NCBI GenBank assembly: GCA_951812925.1
Contig: OX638368.1
Location: forward strand, 74,124,422-74,188,421
DNA: 64,000 nt
Reading direction: 5' to 3'
From: Calliopum simillimum
Taxonomy: Eukaryota > Arthropoda > Insecta > Diptera > Lauxaniidae
Shown: piece by piece, positions 1 through 12,138 of the stretch
How the letters are laid out: each line of letters starts with the position of its first letter
Position numbering within the stretch: the stretch's first letter is position 1
Program-made: the position numbers and the translations under genes
Notes under the pieces: model-generated
Seen by the model: only the letters and a program-made list of their open reading frames with translations
The model's database searches: none
Told to the model about the DNA's origin: nothing

Positions 1-156
1 CTTTTTAAGACTGCTATTTTTGAATATTCCATTAATACGAACTTTTACAGTCAAATTTGCAATGAACAACAACCGACGCTACAAATATTAACTTGGAAAT
101 TGGTGACATATGTTTCGGCTATTACCACATACACATATATATATTTGCATATATAT

Positions 157-1062
157 TAGGGCTGTTCAAAAAAAAAAAATTTTCGAATTTCCAAGATATC
201 CTTTGGCATCACGATCTACATCATGACAGAATATCCCAAAAAAATTTTCAGATTTTTAAATTCATATTTAAAGGTGGCTCAAAGCAGAAATATATTTTTA
301 TTATTTTTTTTTTTTTATTGTAGCATTAATTATAAAGAGGGAGGCATCTTACAAAAAAGTGCCCATGGCATAAAATGCTTAGAATCATTCAAGGAACAAG
401 TGTGAATTGTTTTTTTTTTTTAAAGTTTATTAAAAATGACGTTAAAAAAATTTTTTTTCTAAAATTAAGTAAAAAAAAAAAACAATTTACACTTGTTCCT
501 TGGATGATTTTAAGCATTTTATGCCATGGGCACTTTTTTGTAAGATGCCTCCCTCTTGAGTAAAAAGCGTTTTGCCTTTCACAGGGCTGCATTACTATGT
601 TTCAAACGTTATGTCATCGAAAAGGTCTTCACATGTCTTGTCTTGAAGGCTTTTAAGAGCTCTTTCGAATGAGATCTTGTAAATTAAAAAATGCTCATTT
701 CGTTTAAAGTGCGATGACTTTTTTCTTTGAAAAACCGTTAAATTTCGCCTTTTGAAGCAGTTTTTCGTTTTTTAAGAGGTGTAAATTTTTTTTTTGTCAA
801 AATTTTAAAGTTCATTAAAAACCAAACAAAATGAATGTTTTTAAGTGAATATAAATCAAATTTTTCAAATTGTTTGATTTGACAACATTTTATAATTAAT
901 GCTAAAAAAAAAAAAAATAAAAATATATTTATGATTGAGCCACCTTTAAATATGAATTGTAAAATCTGAAAAATTTCTTGGGATATTCTGTCATGATGTA
1001 GATCGTGATGCCAAAGTATATCTTGGAAATTCGAAAAATTTTTTTTTTTTTGAACAGCCCTA
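157..1062. mobile_element. hAT-type foldback MITE (family A)
   Basis: Ends are TAGGGCTGTTCAAAA and its reverse complement, flanked by perfect 8-bp duplications ATATATAT (149-156 and 1063-1070). The outer arms pair over about 150 bp: the stretch after 161 is mirrored before 1062. A second, inner palindrome pairs about 344-410 with 480-555. There is no coding capacity; the short ORFs are readings of the palindrome. The TAGGG end and 8-bp duplication point to the hAT superfamily. Confidence 0.75.
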
Positions 1063-1109
1063 ATATATATATGTACATAGCCTCATCAGACCTATTTTAG
1101 TTAATCTTT

Positions 1110-1195
1110 GCTTCTTACTAGAATCGAACCGCAGCCTTCTGCATTCTAATGAAAGAGTGCAGCAGACCTCTACCACTTAGGCCACGCTACGGAAC
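1110..1195 (-). other. tRNA-like Pol III promoter segment
   Basis: On the minus strand it has an A-box-like TGGCCTAAGTGG and, 54 bp further, a B-box-like GGTTCGATTC. The spacing fits a tRNA with a long variable arm (Ser/Leu type). The T stem does not pair well, so it is a tRNA-derived or SINE-type element rather than a working tRNA gene. It recurs at 2996-3042 (half), 10595-10680 and 12541-12624. Confidence 0.6.
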
Positions 1196-1671
1196 GATCT
1201 ACATCGTCAAAGATCCTCACATAAATAACACTGTTGTTGTTATTTATGTAAGTACACTTGTTGCTATCAGCTGTGTTCATTGGAAATATTTTCTTAATTG
1301 TTATTATGTTGAATGCACTCTCAAATTTGGTTTTGAGACACGCTATCTTCCACAATTCACAATTAATATCCCACTGTTGTGGATTATTTGTCCACTGCTA
1401 GTGAGATTCTTGCTCTCGCAAGGTTATAATTGTAAATGTTAGAATTCTAATATTAATAAATATTAAATGATTTTTCACAAATTAAAATGATTTTAATTTT
1501 GCTTTTTAAGACTGCTATTTTTGAATATTCCATTAATACGAACTTGTACAGTCAAATTTGCAATGAACAACAACCGACGCTACAAATATTAACTTGGAAA
1601 TTGGTGACATATGTTTCGGCTATTACCACATACACATACATATATATGTTTGCATATATATATATGTACAT

Positions 1672-2957
1672 TAGAGGTGTTTTAAGAATGTATGGAGATC
1701 CTTAGTAACAACATTTTGATACTTGACACCCCTCAATTTTGTGAGGTTGGAAAAAAAAATTAATTTGCAAAAAAAATGTTGGGGGTGGGGTGAGGGTAAA
1801 GGTTGGCGCATCGAGGTCAAAGTTGAGAGAACAAGAAAAAAAATGTGCATACAGCAATACAAATGTTTAGGGGTCCCCTCTGGAGGGGTCGAATGTATGA
1901 CCGACCCACATTATTTTTCCCCCTCCAACATTTTTACCCAGCATACTTACCCCCTATCTCTAACCCCTAAGGGGGCTCCCTTACAAAATTGACATTTTTA
2001 GGAAATCGACCCCCACCACTTCCTAGGTGCCCCTAGAAGGGCCAAATGTATGACTGGTCCCTAATATTTTTTCCTCCCCAACATTTTTTCCTAACATACT
2101 TACCCTGTATCTCTGACTCTTTAGGGGACTCCCATACAAAATAGATGTCAAAGACATGAAAAATATGGAAAGAAAATCGTCAAATAGGCCCATAACTGCC
2201 CAGAAGTCACTCCTAGAGGAGTCAAATATACGACCGACCCCATTAGCCAACCTCCAAAGTTTTTTCTCAGCATACGTACCCCCTATTTCTAATCCTTAAG
2301 GGGGCTCCCATACAAAGTTACTGTTTTTATATAAAATGCTCCCACTGCCCTAACTGGCCCACGGGTACCCCTAGAAGGGTCAAATGTATGACCGACCCCC
2401 ATTATTTTTTTGCGACCTATATTTTTCTCCCACATTCTTGCCCCCATTTTCAACCCTGCCATACAATTTTTTTTTTTTTATAAATTTTGCTAGAAATAAT
2501 GGAGGTCGGTCATACATTCGACCCTTCTAGGGGTACCCATGGTCCAGTTAGGGCAGTGGGAGCAGTTTTTTAAAAAAACCGTTACTTTGTATGGGAGCCC
2601 CCTTATGGATTGGGGTAGGTAAGCTGTGAAACTTTGGAGGGGGGTAATGGGGGTCGGTCATATATTTGACTCCTCTAGGAGAGACTCCTGGGCAATTATG
2701 GGCCTATTTGACGATTTCCTTTCCATATTTTTTATGTCTATAACGTCAATTTTGTATGGGGCCCCCTTAAGAGCTAGAGATAAAGGGTAAGTATGAGGCG
2801 AAAAAATGTTGAGGAGGAAAAAATATTAGGGGCCGGTCATACATTTGACCCTTCTAGGGGCACCCTGGGGGTGGTGGGGGTCGATTTCCTAAAAATATCA
2901 CAAAATTGAGGGGTGTCAAGTATCAAAATCCAAAATTCGTGCACTAAAACACCCCTA
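1672..2957. mobile_element. hAT-type foldback MITE (family B)
   Basis: The termini are TAGAGGTGTTTTAA and, reversed, TAGGGGTGTTTTAG. They are flanked by a perfect 8-bp duplication ATGTACAT (1664-1671 and 2958-2965), which fits the hAT target pattern nTnnnnAn. The two arms meet near 2470-2500. Each arm contains degenerate iterations of a module with GTATGACCGACCCC and AGGGGGCTCCCATACAAA, so the arms are themselves built from repeats. Only palindrome-derived ORFs are present. Confidence 0.75.
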
Positions 2958-2995
2958 ATGTACATAGCCTCATCAGACCTATTTTAGTTAATCTT

Positions 2996-3042
2996 TGCTT
3001 CTTACTAGAATCGAACCGCAGCCTTCTGCATTCTAATGAAAG
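2996..3042 (-). other. Half of a tRNA-like segment, cut by the LTR insertion
   Basis: The B-box half of the tRNA-like sequence is present. The match to the intact copy at 1110-1195 stops exactly where the TGTTGTG end of the LTR begins (3043). Confidence 0.6.
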
Positions 3043-3790
3043 TGTTGTGAGTTTGCTAAGCACTTATTTCATAATTCATTCAAAAAGGAACCACTTAATA
3101 TTTTTATCCATACACCCTAATTAAATACAGAACATTCTTTTGCTTGCACATCGATTGATCGAGTTTCAGCTAAAGCCAAACCGTGGGATACCAAAATGGA
3201 ATGTATCCAACGTGATCAATCGTGTGATTTCAATTTTAGTCAAAACAACTTAATACACTAAATACACCAACAACATGCTTTTGCTATGGACACCCGAATG
3301 AAATGCGTCCGGCAAAAGCATGGGAATCGGAAATCGCGTACGTGATCGAACCCATTGGTTTTTAGCAATACAAACTCACAGCGTCTTCCGAAGGTTGAAA
3401 CGAGCTCAGGTATGAAACGAGGTGAAAAGCTCGTTTCATGGCACTAAAGCTCTTTTCAACGATCAGAAATTAACTATAAAATAAACCGTTCGATTAAGGA
3501 ACGGTGTCTTGTGAATTCATTAATTAAGCAAATACAATCTTGCTGAAAACACTTTAAGCAGCACCTAATTAAATTCAATAAATAATTAAGTGTAAAATAT
3601 TTAAATCAAGTGTTTGTTTTAAATCCTCCAAAGGATAGTTTTCAACAATTTGCATCTAGTGTTTGCAATCCTATCGGAACAACAGGACCACAACGAGATA
3701 CTGCACCAGGAAAGAAACAGGCATTCAATTGCCTGTGGAATAAATACAACAACTTGGCTACTATTACCCCCTGGAAATTTTAACACAACA
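3043..3790 (+). repeat. 5' LTR of a Gypsy-superfamily element
   Basis: The 748-bp segment begins TGTTGTG and ends CACAACA, a perfect 7-bp inverted terminus of the TG...CA kind. It is followed by ATT and a TGGCGC primer-site start. It interrupts the tRNA-like unit. No matching 3' LTR was seen, so the element is a 5' portion only. Confidence 0.65.
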
Positions 3791-3793
3791 ATT

Positions 3794-3811
3794 TGGCGCT
3801 GCCGGTATTCC
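3794..3811 (+). other. Primer binding site-like sequence
   Basis: TGGCGCTGCCGG begins three bases after the LTR end. TGGCG is the usual start of the minus-strand primer site in the 412/mdg1 and errantivirus groups of Gypsy elements. Confidence 0.5.
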
Positions 3812-4467
3812 GAGCCAGGAATACGCGAACAGGAGTATCACCAACATTTGGCCAACAGAAGACAGAAAACAACAAAAAGCAGCATCAGCAGCAACAAGAG
3901 CAATTTAATTGGTAAGTAGGGTGTCACGAAAAGAGAAAAAATAGAAATCCGTCGATAATTTGGTAGATGTAACATCTAACAAATTAGAAAAAAAAAAATT
4001 TTTTTTTAGTAAAAGAACGAATAAAACGTTTGATTTTCGATAGATGTAACATCTAGCGAAAAATTGAACAAGTTCCTATAGAAAAAACATAATACAACAG
4101 GAGTTTAAAAATTTTAATTTACCGGTAAACTGGCTTCCCCCACCCGTGGTAAGAAGTCAGTTGCGTGAAATCGGTCTGGGAAAAAAGAAAGTAAAGGAAA
4201 ATTGAAGTGCGAATTGAATTAATAAATCCATTGCTATAGGGAAGAAACAGAAAATTTAAAATTTTCATTACAAACTGTTTGTTAATTGTTAATCGGCAAT
4301 AGCTAATTCAAATTTGGTTTTAATAGTGGTCTTGGTGTAAGATTTCGGAAGTTCTTGGTAGAATTAATTACTAAGGATTTGGGAATCTTATGTGAAGGGC
4401 TATTAAAGGCAAATATAAGGTGCTATCTTTGCCGAGGAAGAGCAATTCTTTTGTTTGAACAGTTTAC

Positions 4468-4611
4468 AAATTTTAAAGCAACTTCATAAGGGGCTGAAGT
4501 TTGTAAAGTCTTCATTGAAGTCTTGTTCTCATAACCGGGAAATTTTAAAGCCACTTCATAAGGGGCTGAAGTTTGTAAAGTCTTCATTGAAGTCTTGTTC
4601 TCATAACCGGG
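4468..4611. repeat. 72-bp tandem duplication
   Basis: Two adjacent copies start AAATTTTAAAGC at 4468 and 4540, both running to CATAACCGGG, and differ at one base near the start. It is a recent local duplication in the leader. Confidence 0.85.
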
Positions 4612-5345
4612 AAATCTTGCTGGTTTAGTTTTGGGTTCTCAAGAATTATTTTCAAGTGATTCATGAGTTCCGTATCGATCAGCAAGATTACGCAAAATTT
4701 TTAGTGCAAATAAAAGAGTATTTATTTGGTAAAACTATGTCTGCCTTCACGGAAGAAATAGAATAAAATTCATTGCTACCGATCAGCAACTAAAAGCTTT
4801 TGTGCAGAACAAATCAAAGCAGGAATAACAAAAAGCGAAAAAGTAAAAATTTCATTTTGGTCTTTAGCATTGTTTTTGTTTGCATTCATATACTTAAAAG
4901 CTTTATATGGGTGATTCTTAGATAACTGTGCTTTTTCGAGTTGTAAAATTGGCAGATAATTTTTTTGGATTTTTGCAAGTTTCTTCATGCTATCTTATGC
5001 AAACACACTCTCAAAACTTACCTTTTAAGTAGATCAACTACAAGTGTGAATTTACGGCTTTGATGTCGAAATTAAGAAATTTTGCTGCCACGTTTGTGAC
5101 CAAATTGCCACGTTTGTGACATTTTAGCCACAGTATGGAAAAATAATGGTTTTGAAGCGTTTTGATGAGAGATATATTGCATATAATGACAAATTTACAC
5201 TTCAAGACTAATTTTGCAACAGTGTCATGTCTCCAGTGGTATATTTTTTTAAACGCTATCGCCCTAAAGATCAACAATGGTTTCCTGTTCTTTGTTTTTA
5301 TAGCCGTTTATGGTGGATTAGGATCTCCTAATTACGAATCTGATC

Positions 5346-6150
5346 TTGATTTTTTTCTATTACATCAGTATCCTTAGTTATCCTTGCTCAAAAGTGAAAA
5401 AATCATAGTTTTGACATCTACTTAACAAAAACAGCAACAAGTAAAATTAATTTTTGTCAATGGATTCAGACAGCCGAATTTATTATCAACAAGACGCAAT
5501 TTACCGTTTTTCAATTGGATTCCTAGTTTCCTAGTTATAAGCCTTTAAAAAAAAGATACCTCTCAATAACACACAAAGGATTTTCTGGACCGAAAAATGA
5601 ACAAAAATCGTAAGTTTTATTATTTTTATCAAAAATATAATTTATCACAAAAATTTTAAGCCCTTGCAGACTAAAATCGGATGAAAAAATAAGGCTCTAT
5701 TGTAGATTTAGTGAATGAACATATGAAATTTTGATTCTGTTAATTTGCAAAGAAATAGTTTAGTAGGGTCATTCACCAAATCTAGCATAGAACTCTCATT
5801 TTTTATGCGATTATGGTCTGCAAGGTCTCGAAATTTTTGAAATTAAATATGTTATTGATAAAAATAATAAAACTTGATTTTTTGTTACTTTTCGGTCTCG
5901 AAAAATACTTTGTATGTTATCGAAAGATGTCCTTACTTTAAACGCTTATAACTCGAAAGCTGGGAATGCAATTGAAAAACGGTAAATTATGTCTTGTTGA
6001 CAATAAATTTGGCTGTCTGAATTCATTGACAAAAATTAATTTTACTTGTTGTTGTTTTTGTTCAATAGCTTTAAGTAGATGTCAAAACAGTGATTTTTTC
6101 ACTTTTGAGCAAGGATAACTCAGGATTCTGATGGTGTAGAAAAATTTTTG
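5346..6150. repeat. Large imperfect palindrome (about 0.8 kb)
   Basis: The left arm around 5376-5520 reads in reverse complement at about 5963-6120, for example AGTTATCCTTGCTCAAAAGTG at 5376 against its complement ending at 6120. The centre lies near 5750. Confidence 0.8.
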
Positions 6151-6794
6151 TATTAAAAACATAATTAATAGCCTTCAACTTAACATCTGTATACTCAAAC
6201 TTTACATCGAAATATGTTTTTTGCAGACTGATAAAAAGTGCCACGTTTGTAACATTTTTGATGCGCCACGTTTGTGACATTTTTGTAGTTTATCGCTCAT
6301 TGTAGAGCACGCCTTTGAGTTCAAGATTTTTCCGAAAGAATTTGGGGTCATGTCTGCAAATCCTGCATAAAATAAAATGTACTACCTGGGAGTGCCGAGT
6401 GCCACGTTAGTGACCATAATTTTAAAAAAAAAAACTGCTTTTGTTTATAAACTGCCCTATAAAACGCAAACAGATTTCTTTTTGGACTCGTCTTGACATG
6501 ATGACCTTTGGGTGATGGATAGTGATCAGAACTAATGCATATGTATTGCAATCTATTGACTGAAACAGTAGTACCATGCAGTAGTAGCATAATGCTTTCA
6601 AGAAATTTTTTTTTTCCAAACCTAGGGGACAGTTTTCAATTCGAAATTGTGCCCTCTAAAAATTATTTAAAACTGCAGATGAGCTCAGAATATTGTAGCC
6701 TTAAGTATTTACTTAATATGTGTAGTAACTTGTTTTCTGTTCTATTTCCGTTTTTTGATCGTTTTTCATCGTTTTGTGTATAAAAAGTAGGGGT

Positions 6795-8601
6795 CACGCC
6801 TGTCCTGTAGGTGATTTGAATAAATTTTTCGAGTACTCCATTTTTTTTTACGGAATTCTGTTAAACATCGTATTTCAACATGTTTTCAATAAAAAATTTC
6901 AAAATCCTTAGAGCACTTCGGAAATGATCGGCTAACGAACGATTTCCAAGTTGCCTTAGCCGAAGCAAATAAGGATAATTTTGAAAAATTGTTCCAAATG
7001 AATTTTTTTTTTTCCAGAATTGTATTCACTAATGCATACAAAATAACGTGTGAAAAGTACATTACAAAATCGTATGCCCAAAAAAAGTTATTCAAGGTCA
7101 AAAGTTGCGAAAATTATTTTTTTTCAATTATTTCGCTTACGGCTGCAATTACGAAAAAATAGTGGTCGACAGTTATTAACTGAGTTAACAGTTGTTTAGC
7201 TTTAATGATTTACTACGAAAAAGTCTCAAAATTTTTTTTCTATAACTCATGGTTTAGGAAGTATGTCAATTTAAAAAGATTTAAAAATTCGCAATTTTTA
7301 TGTGTTGTACTTTATAAATTGAGATAACTCTCGAAAGACTAATCGAACAAAAAAAAAAAATTATGTACTTATTTGTAGAAAACTATATTTCCTACAAACC
7401 CTTCTCGGCACTTTTTTTCGTAGGACCTATGGTTTAGGAGATATTTTTCACAAACTGTTCAAATTTTGAAAAACTAGTTTTTAAGGAAATCTCTGGAGCT
7501 GTTTTCGCTTGATAAAAACTAACGGGATCTATTTTATTAACATTTACATGATCTACAAATAATATTTGATACATATATACGAAATAATAATCGTTAAATT
7601 GTTTTACTTGAAAAAAAAAAAAAAAAAAATGGCGAATTTTGTGTGAATTCTTTAAGTTTTGAATAAAAAATTGCTTTGAAAGAAGTATGATGAATTTTGG
7701 TCTAGTTTTTATGAATTTTTTATTAGATTTGAAAACGTGAATGTTCGAAATTTTTTCGTTTTTGCCATTTTTTTTTTTTTTTTTTTTTAAGTAAAAAAAT
7801 TACACGATAATTATTTCGTATATATGTATCAAATATTATTTGTAGATCATGCAAATGTTAATAAAATAGATCCCGTTAGTTTTTATCAAGCGAAAACAGC
7901 TCCAAAGATTTCCCTAAAAACTAGTTTTTCAAAATTTGAACAGTTTGTGAAAAATATCTCCTAAACCATAGGTCCTACGAAAAAAAGTGCCGAGAAGGGT
8001 TTGTAGGAAATATAGTTTTCTACAAATAAGTACATAATTTTTTTTTTTTGTTCGATTAGTCTTTCGAGAGTTATCTCAATTTAAAAAGTACAACATATAA
8101 AAATTGCGAATTTTTAAAACTTTTTAAATTGACATACTTCCTAAACCATGAGTTATAGAAAAAAAATTTTGAGACTTTTTCGTAGTAAATCATTAAAGCT
8201 AAACAACTGTTAACTCAGTAAATAACTGTCGACCACTATTTTTTCGTAATTGCAGCCGTAAGCGAAATAATTGAAAAAAAATAATTTTCGCAACTTTTGA
8301 CCTTGAATAACTTTTTTTGGGCATACGATTTTGTAATGTACTTTTCACACGTTATTTTGTATGCATTAGTGAATACAATTCTGGAAAAAAAAAATTCATT
8401 TGAAACAATTTTTCAAAATTATCCTTATTTGCTTCGGCTAAGGCAACTTGGAAATCGTTCGTTAGCCGATCATTTCCGAAGTGCTCTAAGGATTTTGAAA
8501 TTTTTTATTGAAAACATGTTGAAATACGATGTTTAACAGAATTCCATAAAAAAAATGGAGTACTCGAAAAATTTATTCAAATCACCCACAGGACAGGCGT
8601 G
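6795..8601. repeat. Large palindrome (1.8 kb, arms about 850 bp)
   Basis: The sequence from CACGCCTGTCCTGTAGGTGA at 6795 is mirrored ending at 8601. The arms differ by only a few bases over long stretches, so the same peptide reading appears on both strands (6886-7101 minus and 8297-8536 plus). The loop is roughly 7640-7760 and bordered by poly-A and poly-T. Confidence 0.9.
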
Positions 8602-9364
8602 GGGGTAGGACATGCCACGTTTGTGACATTTGGGGTATATTTGCAAACTTTCACAGTAGACCAATAATTTTGGTGGTAAAATTGATCCGCTCTATTAGAA
8701 AAACATAGTTTTTATCTTATAGCGTAATTTTTTGTGAAAAAAAAGCCTACTGTATAGGTGAAATCGCCAGAGGACACAAAAAGTACAGTTATCTGAGGAT
8801 CACCCATATGCAGAATAATTTGTTTAATGTAATTTCGCGATAGGTCAGGAACAAGTAAAACAAAGAATAACGCAAATAAATTTCAAGACAAGTTCATTGC
8901 ACACATAAAAGCAAAATCAGCAATTTTTGACGAAGCGGTTGCATACATTTAGCAGCCTCAGTGCAAGTGTAACTTGAAACTTTTGTTTATTTGTTGGCCG
9001 GCATAAAATAAATATTTTCGCTACAACAACAGTAGCAACGATAAAGGAAAAATTTTATACAATTCTGATTTGCAGTAACGTAACCTAAAACTTCAGTTTG
9101 GGCAATTGTATTTGTTTTGTTTGTCTTTTCATTGCATCTTAATAGTGGGAGCATTAAACAGAAAACTAAATAAAATTAACATATGGAATACTTGAAAGAT
9201 TCAAATGTATAATACATTCATTTGCTTGCAGTTAATTGCTTTAGTGTAATTGTAATTGGAAGGTTTTGGTTGTTTACTGTCTATTACAGTGAAATAACAT
9301 AAACAAATAACCAAATATTTTTCAATAAATTCGTGGTTAAATTGTTATGGAAAACAGATAAATA

Positions 9365-10337
9365 ATGAATAATTATGGGCAAGGAACAAGTCTTTTAAGC
9401 GGGAGTCCCGTACCTTTCGATAAAAGGGAACTCACTACAGAAAGCGGAGAAAATAATTTGAGCTTATACAAGGAATTTGAAGATACGAACGAACCACTAA
9501 CCAGTTACGAAAACTATGCAGAAATCAGAATGAGGGAATTCGCGGAACTTTTTGCGAAACAAAAAGAAAACATAGGATTGCTACAAAAACAGTTTGAGGA
9601 TTTTAATGAAAGTTCACCGGAGGAACAGAATATAGATTATTTCGCTGAAAATTTGGTAGAGTTAGGAATATTGTGGACCAAAATCACAGAAACGGATCGT
9701 GAAATTTACATGAGACGATGTTCAGGAACTGCCGAATATGTTTAATCAGTCAGAAATATGATATAACTTTTACAAGAAGGCATTAAAATGCAAATTAAAA
9801 GCCTGTGTGGTAGAAAAAAACAGCAACAGACACAAATAAACACCCTAGTAGAAAGCAACAACTTAAAAAGAAATTTTTTACATATTGAGAAATCGGTTCG
9901 AGATACAATACCTGCTTTTTCTGGTGGTCGCGCTGATTTTTATAGATTCACGGAGGCGTGCGAGGTAGTAAAAAGGGTAGTTTGTCCTGAAGATGAACAT
10001 ATTTTTGTATCTTGTGTTAGACTTCGATTGTACGGTGATGCATACGATTTGGTTAGGTGTTATCAACTTAATACAATAGAGGAATTGCACAAAATTTTGA
10101 AGCCGCGTACATCAAAGAAAGATCTGTAGATATAATCAGAAGTGAAATTCAGAATTCCACTCAAGGACCTGAAGAAGAACTCAATGCGTTTGCTAGGCGT
10201 TTAGGTGCGTTACGGGCAGAAGCATTAGATACAATAAAATCAATTTATGGAAATGTATCTGATGACATATTTATAAGAGAGTTAAATAAATCTGTGAAAA
10301 ATCGTTTAACATTTGAAAAGGTGAACCCGCCTATTAA
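9365..10337 (+). pseudogene. gag: Gypsy-superfamily gag, broken
   Basis: Gag would form the capsid of the retrotransposon particle. The first open part (9365-9745) is acidic and resembles the N-terminal region of 412/mdg1-type Gag. After an in-frame stop the reading resumes at 9788. It contains an IPAFSGGRADFYRFTEACE segment typical of the start of this family's capsid domain. A frameshift near 10098 separates this from a third part with EELNAFARRLGALRAEA. At about 10337 gag runs straight into the tRNA-like repeat unit, so nucleocapsid and all of pol are missing. It sits about 5.6 kb after the LTR, an unusually long leader caused partly by the nested element. Not functional. Confidence 0.6.
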
Positions 10338-10594
10338 TGTTAGAATTCTAACATTTACAATTATAACCTTGCGAGAGCAAGAATCTCACTAGCAGTGGAC
10401 AAATAATCCACAACAGTGGGATATTAATTGTGAATTGTGGAAGATAGCGTGTCTCAAAACCAAATTTGAGAGTGCATTCAACATAATAACAATTAAGAAA
10501 ATATTTCCAATGAACACAGCTGATAGCAACAAGTGTACTTACATAAATAACAACAACAGTGTTATTTATGTGAGGATCTTTGACGAGGTAGATC

Positions 10595-10680
10595 GTTCCG
10601 TAGCGTGGCCTTAGTGGTAGAGGTCTGCTGCACTCTTTCATTAGAATGCAGAAGGCTGCGGTTCGATTCTAGTAAGAAGC
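10595..10680 (+). other. tRNA-like Pol III promoter segment
   Basis: The A-box-like TGGCCTTAGTGG and B-box-like GGTTCGATTC have the same spacing as in the copy at 1110-1195. One A-box base differs between copies. Confidence 0.6.
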
Positions 10681-10802
10681 AAAGATTAACTAAAATAGTT
10701 CTGATGAGGCTATGTTCATATATATATATGCAAATATATATGTGTATGTGGTAATAGCCGAAACATATGTCACCAATTTCCAAGTTAATATTTGTAGCGT
10801 CG

Positions 10803-12138
10803 CACAGTGGGGCAAGGAGCTCTCATATGTAGCATCAAATAAACGGAGCTACGCACTGCAACCAAATTACATATACATACTGAGGGTGGATCACTTAAGC
10901 TTTCAACAAAATTTGGTCCAATTTGAACAAGAGGGCGTGGCACCTCCCATACAAGCCAAATCTTAAAAACTCTATGCTGATGGTACTATCTAAGGTAATC
11001 AAACTAAATTTCGTACACTTACTACCAATAGTATAGGTAAGCTCTGGTAGGAAAATTTGCAAATTCGGATAAGAGGGCGTGGTACCAGCCATACAAACAA
11101 AGTCTTACAAACTATACTGAGGGTACTATCTGAGATAATCAAACCAAATTTCGCACACTTGCTACAAATAGTATACGTAAACTCTGGTAGGAAAATTAGC
11201 ACACTCGGACAAGAGGGCGTGGTACCTCCCATACAGGCAAAATCTTAAAAACTCTATATTGAGAGTGCTTTCTGAGATAATCGAAGCAAATTTTGTACAA
11301 TTGCTACGAATAGTAAAACTCAGCTCTGATAGAAAAATAAGAGACACGCTTTCAGGTATTTTGCCCAATATTGGGACTTGAAATGAGATAATTTCTCACT
11401 TAAGTGCTCGTGATGACCACCTGTCCTCTTTTCTATCTGTTTTAACAAAAAATCGAATTGCTGTTCAAAATTATCCTGTCTAGAACTATACATAATGTTT
11501 ATAAGTTCTTGTCTCGTGACAAATAATAAGTTAGAGGCTATTTGTAAAACAAAATTAGAAATTTTGAATAATGTCGACAATGCAAGAAAAAATATTTTAT
11601 TTTAGGTTACGTTCTAAAAATCGATGTAAATTTTAAAGGAGCAAAAAGGAGCAAAATTTTCTTGTCGCCTTTAGAAGTCAATACTAAACGGAATATTTTT
11701 GAACCATAACTAATGCTTGGAAAGGCTTGGAACCTAATTAAATTTTCTATTATTTATTTAATTTCGTAAAATTTTTCTTCTCCATTTTATTTAACTTACC
11801 TACCTAAACGTGTTAACATTTTTAAGGAAAAAAAACATGTTTATATACGGTTACATACCTGAAGATGAAGGCTCCATGGTCAAATAACATTAAATGTTAA
11901 TAAACTTTAGCAAAAAACTGCTTTGATTAATATTTAAATAACTTATAAAAATTATTTCAGTCTACAAAGTTAAAGTTTAGAGTGCTGTCGTGATGAAATG
12001 GGTTTGTTACAAGTCATTTGAAAAATGGCAAATAGTACGTTGGTTAATATTGTACTTAACCAATATAAAAGGATATCCTGAAATAACATTTAATTTTCAG
12101 CATTATCGCCAGGTATTGAGAGTATCTGCCCCACTGTG
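10803..12138. mobile_element. Transib-like non-autonomous element
   Basis: The termini are CACAGTGGGGCA and its inverted copy, 12 bp. They are flanked by a perfect 5-bp duplication CGTCG (10798-10802 and 12139-12143). The empty site is visible in sister copies of the host unit, where GTAGCGTCGGTTG is continuous, which proves an insertion with 5-bp duplication. GC-rich 5-bp duplications and a CACxxTG end are Transib features. It contains a 141-bp tandem array and a minus ORF of 86 codons (11320-11580) that I do not recognise. Confidence 0.7.
10890..11340. repeat. Tandem array, period about 141 bp
   Basis: At least three units each contain GAGGGCGTGG followed by TACC or CACC and CATACA, at about 10930, 11071 and 11212. 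A related array in the opposite orientation lies at 57300-57640. Confidence 0.75.

Larger units (their letters stand above)
1..3042 (-). repeat. Two tandem copies of a tRNA-like repeat unit, minus orientation
   Basis: The sequence at 1-120 recurs at about 1501-1650 nearly unchanged. The first copy runs 1-156 plus 1063 to about 1490; the second about 1491-1671 plus 2958-3042, where an LTR cuts it off. Each unit holds a tRNA-like segment, an (AT)n tract and an AT-rich tail. Each is split by a foldback MITE inserted in or beside the (AT)n tract. The same unit lies inverted at 10338-13720. Confidence 0.75.
4909..8805. mobile_element. 3.9-kb TIR element containing two large palindromes
   Basis: The ends are GGGTGATTCTTAGATAACTG and, inverted, GGGTGATCCTCAGATAACTG, continuing to about 26 bp. 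ATAT flanks both ends, so the duplication is ATAT or TA. Inside are palindromes at about 5346-6150 and 6795-8601 and six direct copies of a motif related to GCCACGTTTGTGACATTT. No transposase-like ORF is present. The superfamily is unclear. Confidence 0.6.
3791..9364 (+). other. Long untranslated leader of the Gypsy element, with nested insertions
   Basis: No gene is seen. A 72-bp direct duplication lies at 4468-4611. The palindrome TAGATGTAACATCTA occurs at about 3963 and 4040. The 3.9-kb TIR element at 4909-8805 fills most of the leader. The remaining AT-rich sequence up to gag shows no clear feature. Confidence 0.5.

Noticed and set aside
157..1062. PIF/Harbinger MITE, suggested by TTA-GGG ends
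   Set aside because: The 8-bp ATATATAT duplication and the same behaviour of families B and C fit hAT better than a 3-bp TTA duplication.
6886..8536. Identical ORFs on opposite strands (71 and 79 codons)
   Set aside because: Both are readings of the two arms of one palindrome; no domain and no conservation beyond the DNA repeat.
3791..9364. gypsy-type Su(Hw) insulator in the leader
   Set aside because: No cluster of the YRYTGCATAYYY motif was found; isolated TGCATA words are expected by chance.
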